Positions 1 through 8,016 of a DNA stretch of 64,000 nt are shown here, in pieces. Each line of letters starts with the position of its first letter. Position 1 is the stretch's first letter. The translations under genes were made by a program, and so were the position numbers. The notes beneath the pieces are model-generated. The model had not been told where the DNA came from. It searched no databases and saw only the letters and a program-made list of their open reading frames with translations. Where the stretch lies: assembly GCA_007695115.1 (NCBI GenBank), contig REEK01000112.1:36895-100894 (forward strand). Reading direction: 5' to 3'. The DNA is from Sphaerobacteraceae bacterium. GTDB taxonomy: Bacteria > Chloroflexota > Chloroflexia > Thermomicrobiales > Thermomicrobiaceae.

Positions 1-490
1 GCTCGTGAACGTCTCGATGCAGCCGGCGAATGAAGCGGACATCGTCATCAGTATCGACATAGATGCACAGCGCTGATCGGCTTCGCAGGCTCTCCTCGAC
101 GAGTGACAGCACGCCTTCCACCAGGATTATCTCCCGGGGTACGGCCTGCACAGTATCGGCGAGTCGGCGATGCTCGACAAAATCGTAGATAGGGATATCA
201 ACCGGGTTCCCAGTCGACAACTGATCAAGATGCTGAACAAGAAGCTCGGTTTCGAGGCTCTCCGGGTGATCGAAGTTGAGGTTGGCGCGTTCGGCTGCCG
301 AGAGATCGGGCCGATCGCGGTAGTAGGAATCGTGAGAGATCAGCGTCACACGGTCAGCGCCGACGACCGACTCGATTGCCGCGGCAATCGTCGTCTTTCC
401 TGAGCCGGTGCCCCCGGCGATCGTGATGACCGGAATATGGCCGGGCGGCCGATCGATCGACCCGCCCGGCTCCACATGATTGCTGCTCAT
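1..490 (-). CDS. udk: Uridine kinase, N-terminal part (cut by window edge)
   Basis: Phosphorylates uridine or cytidine in pyrimidine salvage (cytosolic, P-loop kinase). About 163 N-terminal codons are visible. A Walker A motif GGTGSGKT lies at residues 26-33, followed by SHDSYYRD at about 52-59, the substrate-binding segment typical of Udk/phosphoribulokinase-like proteins. An EGVLSL segment near residue 125 matches the Walker B-like region. The ATG at 490 lies 7 bases after the leuS stop, so the gene is probably co-transcribed with leuS. The C-terminus lies outside the window. A phosphoribulokinase-like paralogue is possible but less likely. Confidence 0.85.
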   Translation of the reverse strand, partial: MSSNHVEPGGSIDRPPGHIPVITIAGGTGSGKTTIAAAIESVVGADRVTLISHDSYYRDRPDLSAAERANLNFDHPESLETELLVQHLDQLSTGNPVDIPIYDFVEHRRLADTVQAVPREIILVEGVLSLVEESLRSRSALCIYVDTDDDVRFIRRLHRDVHE

Positions 491-497
491 CGACAGA

Positions 498-2981
498 CTA
501 GCCGACGACGATGTTCAGGATTCGACCAGGCACGTAGATCACCTTGCGAACTTGCTTGTCGCCGATACCGTCCTGAACCCGGCTGCTCGCCATCGCCATT
601 GCCAAGACCGTCTCTTCGTCGGCATCCACGGCGGTCTCGAGGCGATCCCGGACTTTTCCGTTGATCTGCACCGCCAGTTCGACCGTTGCCTCGACCGTCA
701 ACCCCGGATCGAAGGATGGCCAGGCCTGCTGGTGAACACTGAACTCGCCACCCAGGCGATGCCAGAGTTCTTCGGCCAGATGCGGAGCACTCGGGGCCAG
801 CATCAATGCCAGCGACTCGAGCGATTCCCGCCAGGCGGGCGAGCTCGTGGCTCCGCGCTCACGCAGCTGGTAGAGCTCGTTCACAAACTCCATCAAACGG
901 GCCAGCATCGTGTTGAACTCGAAATCGCCGATGTCATCTCCGACGACCTGAATTGCCTTATTCAGCGCCTTGCGGAGTTGAAGATCGACGTCCGGGTCGA
1001 CGTCGTCATCAGCTGGCAGGTCCGCAGTCTCATCGGTGATCGCCCAGGCTCGGCGGACGAACCGTTCGATCCCGGAAATGCCTCGAGAATTCCAGGGGCC
1101 GCCCTGATCCCAGGGAGCAATGAACATCAGGTACAGGCGGACGACATCGGCACCCTGCTCGCTGACCAGTTCATCCGGGTCAACCACGTTCCCACGGCTC
1201 TTGGACATCTTCTCGTTGTCCTCACCGAGGATAATCCCCTGGTTGTAGAGGCGGGTGAATGGTTCGTCGATCGTCAGCAAGCCGATGTCCCGCATCGCTT
1301 TGGCGAAAAATCGCGCGTAGAGCAGGTGCATCGTGGCGTGTTCGATCCCGCCGGTGTACTGATCAACCGGCAGCCATTCTGCGGCCTTGTCCGGATCAAC
1401 CGGCCCGTCAACATAGTGCGGATTAAGGAACCGATACTGATACCAGGATGAATCAACGAACGTATCCAGCGTATCGGTTTCACGCTTCGCGGCAGCACCA
1501 CAACTCGGGCATATCGTGTTGACGAAGCCTTCGTGGGTCTTGAGCGGCGATTCCCCGGTCGGCTTGAATTCGGCATCTTCCGGCAGAACAACCGGCAGAT
1601 CTTCCTCTGGCACCGGGACCGTTCCGCAGGAATCGCAGTAGATGATCGGGATCGGCGTACCCCAGTAGCGCTGGCGAGATACCAGCCAGTCCCGGAATCG
1701 ATAATTGATCTCACCCGAGCCGCGTCCCTGCTCGTCCAGCCATTCGATGACTTGGGAAACGGCCTCGCCATCGGCAGTCGGGGTGCCGTCGAAGTGAGCC
1801 GAATTCACCATCACGCCTTCGCCGGCGTAGGCTTCGGTAATCGTTTCGTCGGAGAGATCAGAATCTTCTGGACGAATCACGACGCGCACTGGCAGATCGA
1901 ACTTCCGGGCGAACTCGAAGTCACGCTCATCGTGGGCAGGCACCGCCATGATGGCACCAGTGCCGTATCCCATCAGCACGTAATCAGCGATCCAGATCGG
2001 AACTCGCTCACCGTTCACCGGGTTCACTGCGTGGGCTCCAATGAACACACCGGTCTTTTCATTCTCCGTGTTTGTTCGCTGAATCTCGGTCTGTCGCCGG
2101 GCCTGCCGGACATAGGCTTCGACATCGTCACGCTGTTCGTCGGTCGTCAATTTTTCGACCAGCGGATGCTCCGGAGCCAGCACCATGAAGGTGGCTCCCC
2201 ACAGCGTGTCGGGGCGTGTCGTGAAGACCTCGATCGAGTCATCCTGCTCACTGGTGAAGACAACCCGGGCACCTTCCGAACGGCCGATCCAGTTGGTCTG
2301 CATCGTGACAACGCGATCGGGCCAGTCGATCTTGCTGAAATCGAGCAGTTCTTCGGCGTATTTCGTAATCCGGAAGAACCATTGGGTCAGGTCCCGACGG
2401 GAGACTTCCGAATGACAGCGCTCACACTCTCCCTCGACAACTTGCTCGTTCGCCAGCACGGTCTGGCACTTCGGACACCACCAGACCGGAGCCTTGGCCT
2501 GATAGGCCAGCCCGGCCTTCATGAATTGCAGGAAGAGCCACTGGTTCCACTGGTAGTAATCGGGAAGACAGGTGATGACCTCACGGTCCCAGTCGAACAT
2601 TGCGCCCATCGAGCGCATCTGTTTCCGCATGTTCTCGATGTTGGCCATTGTCCAGGTATGGGGATGGATGTTTCGCTGGATCGCCGCATTCTCCGCTGGC
2701 AGACCGAAAGCGTCGAAACCCATCGGAAAGAGGACGTTGTAGCCGCACATGCGCTTGAACCTGGCAGCGGAATCGGACGGAGCCATTGCATACCAGTGTC
2801 CGATGTGCAGATCCCCTGAGGGATAGGGATACATCGTCAGGGCATACCACTTGGGGCGTTCGGAGTGATCCGGCGTTTTCGCGAGCTGTGCTTCTTCCCA
2901 GGCTTTCTGCCATTTGGCTTCAACCTGGCTGGCATTGTATTGACGCGCCCGAGCGCGAGATTGCGTTTCAGTCGTTGCCAC
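498..2981 (-). CDS. leuS: Leucyl-tRNA synthetase
   Basis: Charges tRNA-Leu with leucine. The product is 827 aa, normal for a bacterial LeuRS. The class I HIGH motif is at residues 59-62 within YPYPSGDLHIGH, and KMSKS lies near residue 580. Cysteine pairs CPKC and CERC near residues 150-175 fit the zinc-binding module, and the CP1 editing domain and C-terminal anticodon-binding region follow in the usual order. I chose the GTG at 2981 because GGAGG lies 7 bases upstream. The same frame stays open further upstream, but only through the T-box and tRNA, so that extension is not coding. Expression is predicted to be controlled by the T-box leader at 3036-3398. Confidence 0.96.
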   Translation of the reverse strand: MATTETQSRARARQYNASQVEAKWQKAWEEAQLAKTPDHSERPKWYALTMYPYPSGDLHIGHWYAMAPSDSAARFKRMCGYNVLFPMGFDAFGLPAENAAIQRNIHPHTWTMANIENMRKQMRSMGAMFDWDREVITCLPDYYQWNQWLFLQFMKAGLAYQAKAPVWWCPKCQTVLANEQVVEGECERCHSEVSRRDLTQWFFRITKYAEELLDFSKIDWPDRVVTMQTNWIGRSEGARVVFTSEQDDSIEVFTTRPDTLWGATFMVLAPEHPLVEKLTTDEQRDDVEAYVRQARRQTEIQRTNTENEKTGVFIGAHAVNPVNGERVPIWIADYVLMGYGTGAIMAVPAHDERDFEFARKFDLPVRVVIRPEDSDLSDETITEAYAGEGVMVNSAHFDGTPTADGEAVSQVIEWLDEQGRGSGEINYRFRDWLVSRQRYWGTPIPIIYCDSCGTVPVPEEDLPVVLPEDAEFKPTGESPLKTHEGFVNTICPSCGAAAKRETDTLDTFVDSSWYQYRFLNPHYVDGPVDPDKAAEWLPVDQYTGGIEHATMHLLYARFFAKAMRDIGLLTIDEPFTRLYNQGIILGEDNEKMSKSRGNVVDPDELVSEQGADVVRLYLMFIAPWDQGGPWNSRGISGIERFVRRAWAITDETADLPADDDVDPDVDLQLRKALNKAIQVVGDDIGDFEFNTMLARLMEFVNELYQLRERGATSSPAWRESLESLALMLAPSAPHLAEELWHRLGGEFSVHQQAWPSFDPGLTVEATVELAVQINGKVRDRLETAVDADEETVLAMAMASSRVQDGIGDKQVRKVIYVPGRILNIVVG

Positions 2982-3035
2982 CGGGATCCTCCTGCCGTAT
3001 GAACTGCGCGATCCGCCAAATGAGACCCGGACACG

Positions 3036-3072
3036 AAAAAAGCCCTCCATCCCCCTGGCAGGGACGAAAGGC
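3036..3072 (-). terminator. Rho-independent terminator of the leuS T-box
   Basis: On the minus strand a 12-bp G/C-rich stem (with G-U wobbles) around a TGCCA loop spans 3042-3072 and is followed by six T at 3036-3041. It lies just after the antiterminator motif and about 55 bases before the leuS start. This is the standard place for the terminator that competes with the T-box antiterminator. Confidence 0.9.
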
Positions 3073-3116
3073 CAGTTCCGCGGTACCACCCTGGTTGGTA
3101 GACCTGATTCTAAACG

Positions 3117-3189
3117 TGGAGCTGAGGGGACTCGAACCCCTGACCCCAACACTGCCAGTGTTGTGCTCTCCCAGCTGAGCTACAGCCCC
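3117..3189 (-). tRNA. tRNA-Ala (anticodon GGC)
   Basis: This 73-nt gene folds into a full cloverleaf. The 7-bp acceptor stem GGGGCTG/CAGCTCC carries the G3-U70 pair that marks alanine tRNAs. The D stem is GCTC/GAGC, the anticodon stem is CAACA/TGTTG with loop CTGGCAG (anticodon GGC), the variable loop is 5 nt, and the T stem AGGGG/CCCCT carries loop TTCGAGT. The discriminator is A, and CCA is not encoded. The gene sits inside the leuS T-box leader, between the two arms of stem III. I see no clear separate promoter for it, so it may depend on the leuS leader promoter and be released by RNase P and 3' processing. Confidence 0.96.
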
Positions 3190-3404
3190 GTGGTGTCTAC
3201 CCACTCGGTAACCCGATATCGGAGGTTATCCGGTTTCGGCTATCTATTTCACCGAAACAGCTCCCGGACGAGTTCGCTCGTCATTTCCCGGTGTTGCCTT
3301 GCACCAGCCGGCAACTCTCTGGATCGAGATGACGATCTACTACTTCCGATCATCGCCAGAATATGCGGTTCACTGGCTAGCGATCACGCCGACCAGCAAG
3401 CAAG

Positions 3405-3433
3405 ATGTTAGCACAGCGACGTGGTGCAGTCAA
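3405..3433 (-). promoter_or_regulatory. Promoter of leuS leader and tRNA-Ala
   Basis: On the minus strand TTGACT (3428-3433) and TAACAT (3405-3410) are separated by 17 bases, a good sigma-70 type match. The predicted start near 3398 lies just upstream of T-box stem I, giving a leader of about 417 nt before leuS. Confidence 0.75.
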
Positions 3434-3563
3434 TAAACGCAGCTCGCCCAGACTGGCGCCGCCGACCACAACCCGATGGTGACCGGACACCCCCAATCGG
3501 TTACCATTGAGCGAAGTTGAAATACCCCCACATGATCCGGGGAAACACGGGAAGGCCGTGCTG

Positions 3564-4940
3564 ATGACAACGGCAAACGGAGACAGGTCAACCGCCGGCT
3601 GGCAACGAATACATCGTGCCGGTCTGCTGGCGCTGGCTGCAATCATCCTCACGGCCGGTTTGCTCATCATCCCATCCAGCGACTCCAGCGCTCAGCAATC
3701 CCGTGTGTACATCGCCGAACTGAACGGCATCTTCAGCGAATTGACCGCCGATCACACTATCCGGGTTCTGGAACGTGCCGAGAGCCAGGATGCCGATGCG
3801 CTCCTGCTCAAGGTGAACTCACCCGGCGGTCTCGACCGGGCTGTACGCCGGCTAAATCAGGCGATCCTCGGGAGCGAAGTTCCGGTGATCGCGTTCGTGG
3901 GGCCGGAGCCAGAAGCTCAGGCACTTGCCGGAGCGTTTCTGATTACGCTGTCCGCAAACAAGACGATTATTCACCCGGATGCCACAATCGGTTCCTCTCC
4001 CCCACCCGGAATGACGGACCTGATCGGACCAGAAGAACGAGAAGCCAGAATCGAGTTTGGCTCGGCAATCGCCAACCGAACGGCGATGATTCGCGGTCGT
4101 GACGCTGATCAGGTTGAAACGATCATTCAGGACCAGGTGATCTTCACTGCGGAAGAGGCGAACGAAGCTGGCGTTGTCGACGGAATCGGTGAAACGTATC
4201 AGGACGCACTGGCGATCGTTCACGGAGAGACCGTCCAGACCACGATGGGGCCAGTCGATCTGAACACTGAAGGAGCCCGGCTGATCGAGATATCCCTTAC
4301 CTGGTGGGAAATCACACTTCGGGCGATTACCCATGCGTCAGTTGCTTACGCCCTGCTCAGCGCCGGACTCTTGTTGCTGATCGTCGAGCTGTTCACTCCC
4401 GGAAGACTCATCGCTGGCATTCCTGCCGTCGTCTGCCTTGCGCTGGCATTCGTCGCACTGGGAAATCTCCCGGTCTCCTGGTTCGGGCTTGCCCTGATCT
4501 TTCTCGCGGCCATTCTCTTTATCGCGGAACTCCGGACACCGTGGATCGGTGTTGCGGGCGCTTTCGGCCTGGTCGCCTACGTCGCCGGATCACTGTCGCT
4601 CTATCGCCCATGGGGCGCTATGTCTGCCTTCGCCCCGGACGTCAGTGTGAATGCCTGGGTTATCGTTGGTACGATGGTGGGCTGGGTGATCGTGCTGCTG
4701 ATAACGCTCCGGGCGGTCTTCCGGGTGCGGCAGAGCCAGCTTGAGGGGCAACCACCCGATCTTGCCGGTCAGACTGGCTTCGTGATCGAACCGCTCAACC
4801 CTCGCGGTGTCGTGAGAATTCACGAGCAGGAGTGGTCGGCGGTGTCGGCGGCTGGAAATATTGAAACCGGCACAGAGGTACTCGTTGAAGAGATGAACAT
4901 GGGGATTCTGCACGTTTCTCCCAGCGAGACACGGGAATAG
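3564..4940 (+). CDS. NfeD-family membrane protein with ClpP-like domain (nucleophile apparently lost)
   Basis: Product of 458 aa. It has an N-terminal hydrophobic signal or anchor (about residues 18-42), a ClpP-class domain with VNSPGG near residue 83, several membrane segments in the second half, and a C-terminal NfeD OB-fold-like domain (about the last 70 residues, starting LAGQTGFVIEP). Relatives of the STOMP-linked 1510-N protease carry an SAG nucleophile segment. Here the matching position reads QALAGAF, so the serine looks replaced by leucine and the domain may be inactive. Such proteins usually act with stomatin-like partners, but none lies adjacent. The ATG at 3564 has GGAAGG upstream. 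An earlier TTG at 3507 is possible. yajQ follows after 59 bases. Confidence 0.8.
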   Translation: MTTANGDRSTAGWQRIHRAGLLALAAIILTAGLLIIPSSDSSAQQSRVYIAELNGIFSELTADHTIRVLERAESQDADALLLKVNSPGGLDRAVRRLNQAILGSEVPVIAFVGPEPEAQALAGAFLITLSANKTIIHPDATIGSSPPPGMTDLIGPEEREARIEFGSAIANRTAMIRGRDADQVETIIQDQVIFTAEEANEAGVVDGIGETYQDALAIVHGETVQTTMGPVDLNTEGARLIEISLTWWEITLRAITHASVAYALLSAGLLLLIVELFTPGRLIAGIPAVVCLALAFVALGNLPVSWFGLALIFLAAILFIAELRTPWIGVAGAFGLVAYVAGSLSLYRPWGAMSAFAPDVSVNAWVIVGTMVGWVIVLLITLRAVFRVRQSQLEGQPPDLAGQTGFVIEPLNPRGVVRIHEQEWSAVSAAGNIETGTEVLVEEMNMGILHVSPSETRE

Positions 4941-4999
4941 GCTGGAGCCACCTCATCGAGGTGACAGAAAACGACAGGTACAGAGAAAGGACGCATTGA

Positions 5000-5491
5000 A
5001 TGGCATCGACAAACTCATTCGATATCGTTTCTGATTTTGATCAGCAGGAACTCACGAACGCAGTCGATCAGACCGAACGCGAAGTTCGCACCCGCTTCGA
5101 TCTCAAGAGCACACCGACAGAGATCGAACGCAACGACAATGAAATCGTCATCACCACGGACACTGATTTCACACTCGCTGCCGTTACCGATATTCTGGAG
5201 AGCCGGGTTATCCGGCGGGGCCTCTCGCTGAAGGTTCTCGACTATCAGAAGCAGGAGACTGCCAGCGGCGGCAAAGTGCGGCAGGAGATCAAGCTAAAGC
5301 GCGGTATTCCAGAAGAAATCGCCAAGCAGATCAGCAAGCAGATCCGGTCTGATTTCAAGAAGGTAACCGCCCAGATTCAAGGCGATGAGGTCCGGGTGTC
5401 ATCCAAGAACAAGGATGATCTTCAGGCGGTCATGCAGGCGATGAAGGAATCCGACTATCCGGTCGCGCTGCAGTTTACGAACTTCCGCTAG
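5000..5491 (+). CDS. yajQ: YajQ-family nucleotide-binding protein
   Basis: Product of 163 aa, the family's usual length. It begins MASTNSFDIVSDFDQQEL and ends in the conserved PVALQFTNFR segment of the YajQ/UPF0234 family. The family has two ferredoxin-like folds. Members bind nucleic acid or nucleotides, and a Xanthomonas member binds cyclic di-GMP, but ligand specificity cannot be read here. AAAGGA precedes the ATG. It probably shares a transcript with the NfeD-family gene upstream. Its 3' end overlaps the convergent acyltransferase gene by 17 bases. Confidence 0.92.
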   Translation: MASTNSFDIVSDFDQQELTNAVDQTEREVRTRFDLKSTPTEIERNDNEIVITTDTDFTLAAVTDILESRVIRRGLSLKVLDYQKQETASGGKVRQEIKLKRGIPEEIAKQISKQIRSDFKKVTAQIQGDEVRVSSKNKDDLQAVMQAMKESDYPVALQFTNFR

Positions 5492-6614
5492 AGTCCGGGC
5501 GCGCAGTATTCGGGTAGTGTCCAATTGATGGATTCGATGATCGTGGCTCGTCCTCCTGGACGGGCCGCGCCTGTTTTTCACCTTCGTGGCTGGCCCACCG
5601 ATCACGTTCCTCGCTGGATGGCCCAAGAATCTTCCCATCGAGCGGAGAGCCAACCGGGAAAACGCGGATCGCCTGCTGTGGCGCTGCGGTCCAGACACGC
5701 TGGAACATAACCCACTGATCGGGGGCAGATCGGAGCTGGCGCTCAAATACCTCGACGAGCTGTGCCAGTCCCTTCCGAATGTCTTCCTCCGCGTTGTCGG
5801 TCTTCTCCACGAAGAATGGTTCCTCGACGTGCATGTAGTATCCACCACGCTCCCGCCGGGCAAACGTCGGGATGATCGGGGCGCCAGAATCTCTGGCAAT
5901 CCGGATCGGCCCGGGTGGCAGCGTGGTCTCGGTGCCGAAAAACGTGACCGGCTTCCCGTTCTGGAAGAAGTCGCGGTCGGCAACGATCCCAATCAGTTGC
6001 CCGCGCTTCAACGCAGTCAGAACACGCCGGACGCCACCTGGAGTGGCCGGCTCCATTCTGGCGCCACGCGAGCCCCGCAGGTACGTTACTGCCGCATCGA
6101 TGAACTCCGGCACCGTTCGGGCGGTCAGCAGGGTCAACTCATAACCACGCAACCAGAGGATCTGCCCGACATAGTCGAAGGCGCCGAAGTGCGCGGTGAC
6201 CAGTACCCCGCCCTTGCCGCTGGCAACCACTTGCTCGAGGCCTTCGATTCCCTCGGGATTCGTGCGCACGGAAGCGAGCAATTGCTCTGGTGAGAGGCGT
6301 GGAACACGAGTGAGATCGGCGAAATTCCGGGCACTGGTGCGGAACACGTTCCGCGTCGCGCGTCGGAGTTCCCGGTCTGATGCCTCTGGCCCCAGAACAT
6401 GGGAAAGGTTCGAGCGGACGTTGTTGCGATACGTCGGGAACAGGAGATAGAACAGCAATCCCCCGATATCGGACAGAAGGTAGAGGACACGACGATTGAG
6501 CAGCCAGAAAAGGCGGCTAACCGCTCGTGCCAGCCAGATCGCCAGTCGCAGCTTGAATGGATCTTTCGGAATCTGATTCTGTCCCGCCACCCGGCTCTCC
6601 CTGTTCGCGGCCAT
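5475..6614 (-). CDS. LpxL/HtrB-like lipid acyltransferase
   Basis: Product of 379 aa. The acyltransferase HX4D motif is HFGAFD at residues 142-147, in a TAHFGAFDYVGQ context typical of the LpxL/HtrB/PatA superfamily. Hydrophobic residues 22-60 suggest membrane attachment. It is the third gene of a tightly packed cluster: its ATG overlaps the stop of the HAD phosphatase by one base, and that gene overlaps a CDP-alcohol phosphotransferase. The set resembles the actinobacterial order in which PIP synthase is followed by the mannoside acyltransferase PatA. I therefore favour acylation of a glycolipid or phospholipid over lipid A synthesis. The last 80 residues are charged and poorly conserved. 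Confidence 0.82.
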   Translation of the reverse strand: MAANRESRVAGQNQIPKDPFKLRLAIWLARAVSRLFWLLNRRVLYLLSDIGGLLFYLLFPTYRNNVRSNLSHVLGPEASDRELRRATRNVFRTSARNFADLTRVPRLSPEQLLASVRTNPEGIEGLEQVVASGKGGVLVTAHFGAFDYVGQILWLRGYELTLLTARTVPEFIDAAVTYLRGSRGARMEPATPGGVRRVLTALKRGQLIGIVADRDFFQNGKPVTFFGTETTLPPGPIRIARDSGAPIIPTFARRERGGYYMHVEEPFFVEKTDNAEEDIRKGLAQLVEVFERQLRSAPDQWVMFQRVWTAAPQQAIRVFPVGSPLDGKILGPSSEERDRWASHEGEKQARPVQEDEPRSSNPSIGHYPNTARPDSSGSS

Positions 6615-7264
6615 CAGGTAAATGACTCGATGCGCCAGCCGTTTGTCTGGGCGATTCCGCGCAAACGATCAGACGGATTCACGCAGATTGACTCCTCGAA
6701 CAATTGCAGGAGCGGCTCGTCGGTATGATCGTCGGCGTAGCAGTAGGACTTATCCAGATCGAGTTGCTGCTCCTGCGCCAGATCCAGCATCAATTCTGCC
6801 TTGGCCGCACCGTACGGGTGTGCCGCCGCAAGCTTGCCAGTCAGGCGCCGATTCGACAGTTCCATCTGACTCGAAATGACATGATCGACGCCCAGACGAT
6901 CACCGAGTGGTTCCACCACATACGGAAGCGACCCCGAGAGCAACACGATACGATGCCCCTGATCGCGATGCCACAGGAGGTGATCGATACCTCGCTGGGA
7001 CAGCGCTGGCAGAATCCGCTCGAACGCGCAGCGTCTCCCGTGCAGGCGGAGTGCCGCATCATGCATTCCCGTAAGGTATGGGCGCTCAGCGCGAATCTGC
7101 TGGGCAATGCTTCCCTGGTTCGATCCCTGGATCGCCGCCCGGACGGTCTTCACTAGCGAACCAGCACCGAGCAAGCGCCTCTCCAGCAGATATCGCAGGA
7201 AGATGCGTTCGGCTGTCGTTTTCGGTAACAGTGTTCGATCAAGATCGAATACAGCAGCAATCAT
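6614..7264 (-). CDS. HAD-IB family phosphatase (PgpC/SerB-like)
   Basis: Product of 216 aa. HAD motif I FDLDRTL has the nucleophile D7 and acid D9. Motif II is VLLSGS in mid-protein and motif IV is YADDHTDEPLL near the C-terminus. HAD-IB members include SerB and the phosphatidylglycerophosphate phosphatase PgpC. The gene overlaps the CDP-alcohol phosphotransferase by 4 bases and the acyltransferase by 1 base. I infer that it dephosphorylates the product of the preceding enzyme (for example PGP or a related lipid phosphate). Substrate is not proven by sequence. Confidence 0.82.
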   Translation of the reverse strand: MIAAVFDLDRTLLPKTTAERIFLRYLLERRLLGAGSLVKTVRAAIQGSNQGSIAQQIRAERPYLTGMHDAALRLHGRRCAFERILPALSQRGIDHLLWHRDQGHRIVLLSGSLPYVVEPLGDRLGVDHVISSQMELSNRRLTGKLAAAHPYGAAKAELMLDLAQEQQLDLDKSYCYADDHTDEPLLQLFEESICVNPSDRLRGIAQTNGWRIESFT

Positions 7265-7899
7265 CGAGATGACGTGGACTCCTCTTTGAGATAACTCATT
7301 GAATCTAAGAGCACCGGAATTCCCCGGATGACCGTGAGCGCAAGCGACGCATACACCATGAACCAGCCGAAGATCAGCATCGGCAATGAGTCGATGATCG
7401 TTGCGTACAGCGTACCTTCGGCATCCGGCAAACGTGCGGCAAACAGAGCCGTCAGAAAGACGAACGCGATACCTTTCGCCGCTCCGTAGAACGCGCGCAT
7501 GAATCGAGACGCCGTCAGGAAATGGGTGATCGGAGATCGGGCCATCGTGTTATCCCCGAACGCCGTCTTGCCCTTCGTATAGGCGACACCCCGCATCGTG
7601 TCGACGAAAAACCCTCGCGTCATCACCAGTAGTGGAGCCCAGACCCCGATCAACCCGAGATGGGCAAACACGATCCACAGGGCATTTTCGACAACCCGGT
7701 CTCCGGCGATATCGAGTACCGCACCGAATTCACTGGTCGAGCCCTGCCTCCGGGCGATAAATCCATCCAGCGCATCGCTAATGAAGACCACAAAGATCAT
7801 AAACGCCATCACCGCCACCAGCGGAAATGATCGCGTATAGATCAGGGCAATCGTGAGAAAGAGGAGACCAAGGCGACCGATCGTAATGAAATTGGCCAT
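7261..7899 (-). CDS. CDP-alcohol phosphatidyltransferase
   Basis: Integral membrane enzyme of 212 aa that transfers a phosphatidyl group from CDP-diacylglycerol to an alcohol. The full signature is present: D42, D45-G46, A49-R50, G59, D63 and D67 (DALDGFIAR...GAVLDIAGD), with several membrane helices around it. It could make phosphatidylglycerophosphate or phosphatidylinositol phosphate. The neighbouring HAD-IB phosphatase supports a phosphorylated product. I use the ATG at 7899, preceded by GGGAGG, although the frame opens at a TTG at 7941. It is first in the cluster with the phosphatase and the acyltransferase. Confidence 0.88.
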   Translation of the reverse strand: MANFITIGRLGLLFLTIALIYTRSFPLVAVMAFMIFVVFISDALDGFIARRQGSTSEFGAVLDIAGDRVVENALWIVFAHLGLIGVWAPLLVMTRGFFVDTMRGVAYTKGKTAFGDNTMARSPITHFLTASRFMRAFYGAAKGIAFVFLTALFAARLPDAEGTLYATIIDSLPMLIFGWFMVYASLALTVIRGIPVLLDSMSYLKEESTSSR

Positions 7900-8016
7900 A
7901 CGCCTCCCGCTCAGCCGTTTCGTCACGACGGTAGCCAGCAAAATCCAGCTACGCTCCCCTGCAATCTCCCCCGCAGCAATGCGATGCGAGGGCTGTGCGA
8001 TTATAGCAGAGGGTCT

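Larger units (their letters stand above)
3036..3398 (-). promoter_or_regulatory. leuS T-box leader with a tRNA gene inside stem III
   Basis: The conserved antiterminator motif AGGGTGGTACCGCGG is at 3078-3092 on the minus strand, followed by a terminator. About 170-280 bases upstream is a stem I with AGAGAG, a CGGCTGGTGCAAGG-like distal loop and a specifier loop reading GAA-CTC-GTCCGGGAGC. The CTC at 3270-3272 is a leucine codon. The Trp T-box in this window has the same context around TGG (63441-63443). The arms of stem III, GGTAGAC (3195-3201) and GTCTACC (3097-3103), pair over 7 bp and enclose the complete tRNA-Ala at 3117-3189. In the Trp leader the same position holds only a short hairpin. 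Leucine starvation should favour readthrough into leuS. The effect of the embedded tRNA is unknown. Confidence 0.88.

Noticed and set aside
1533..2819. 428-codon open frame on the plus strand
   Set aside because: It is antisense to leuS, whose HIGH and zinc motifs are intact. High GC leaves long antisense frames open, and no domain or ribosome site supports it.
2982..3152. 57-codon N-terminal extension of LeuRS
   Set aside because: It would translate the T-box terminator and part of the tRNA-Ala. GGAGG before the GTG at 2981 marks the real start.
3117..3189. The tRNA as a degenerate tRNA-like domain of the riboswitch
   Set aside because: All stems pair fully, including G3-U70, and the T loop is canonical, so it looks like a functional tRNA gene rather than a mimic.
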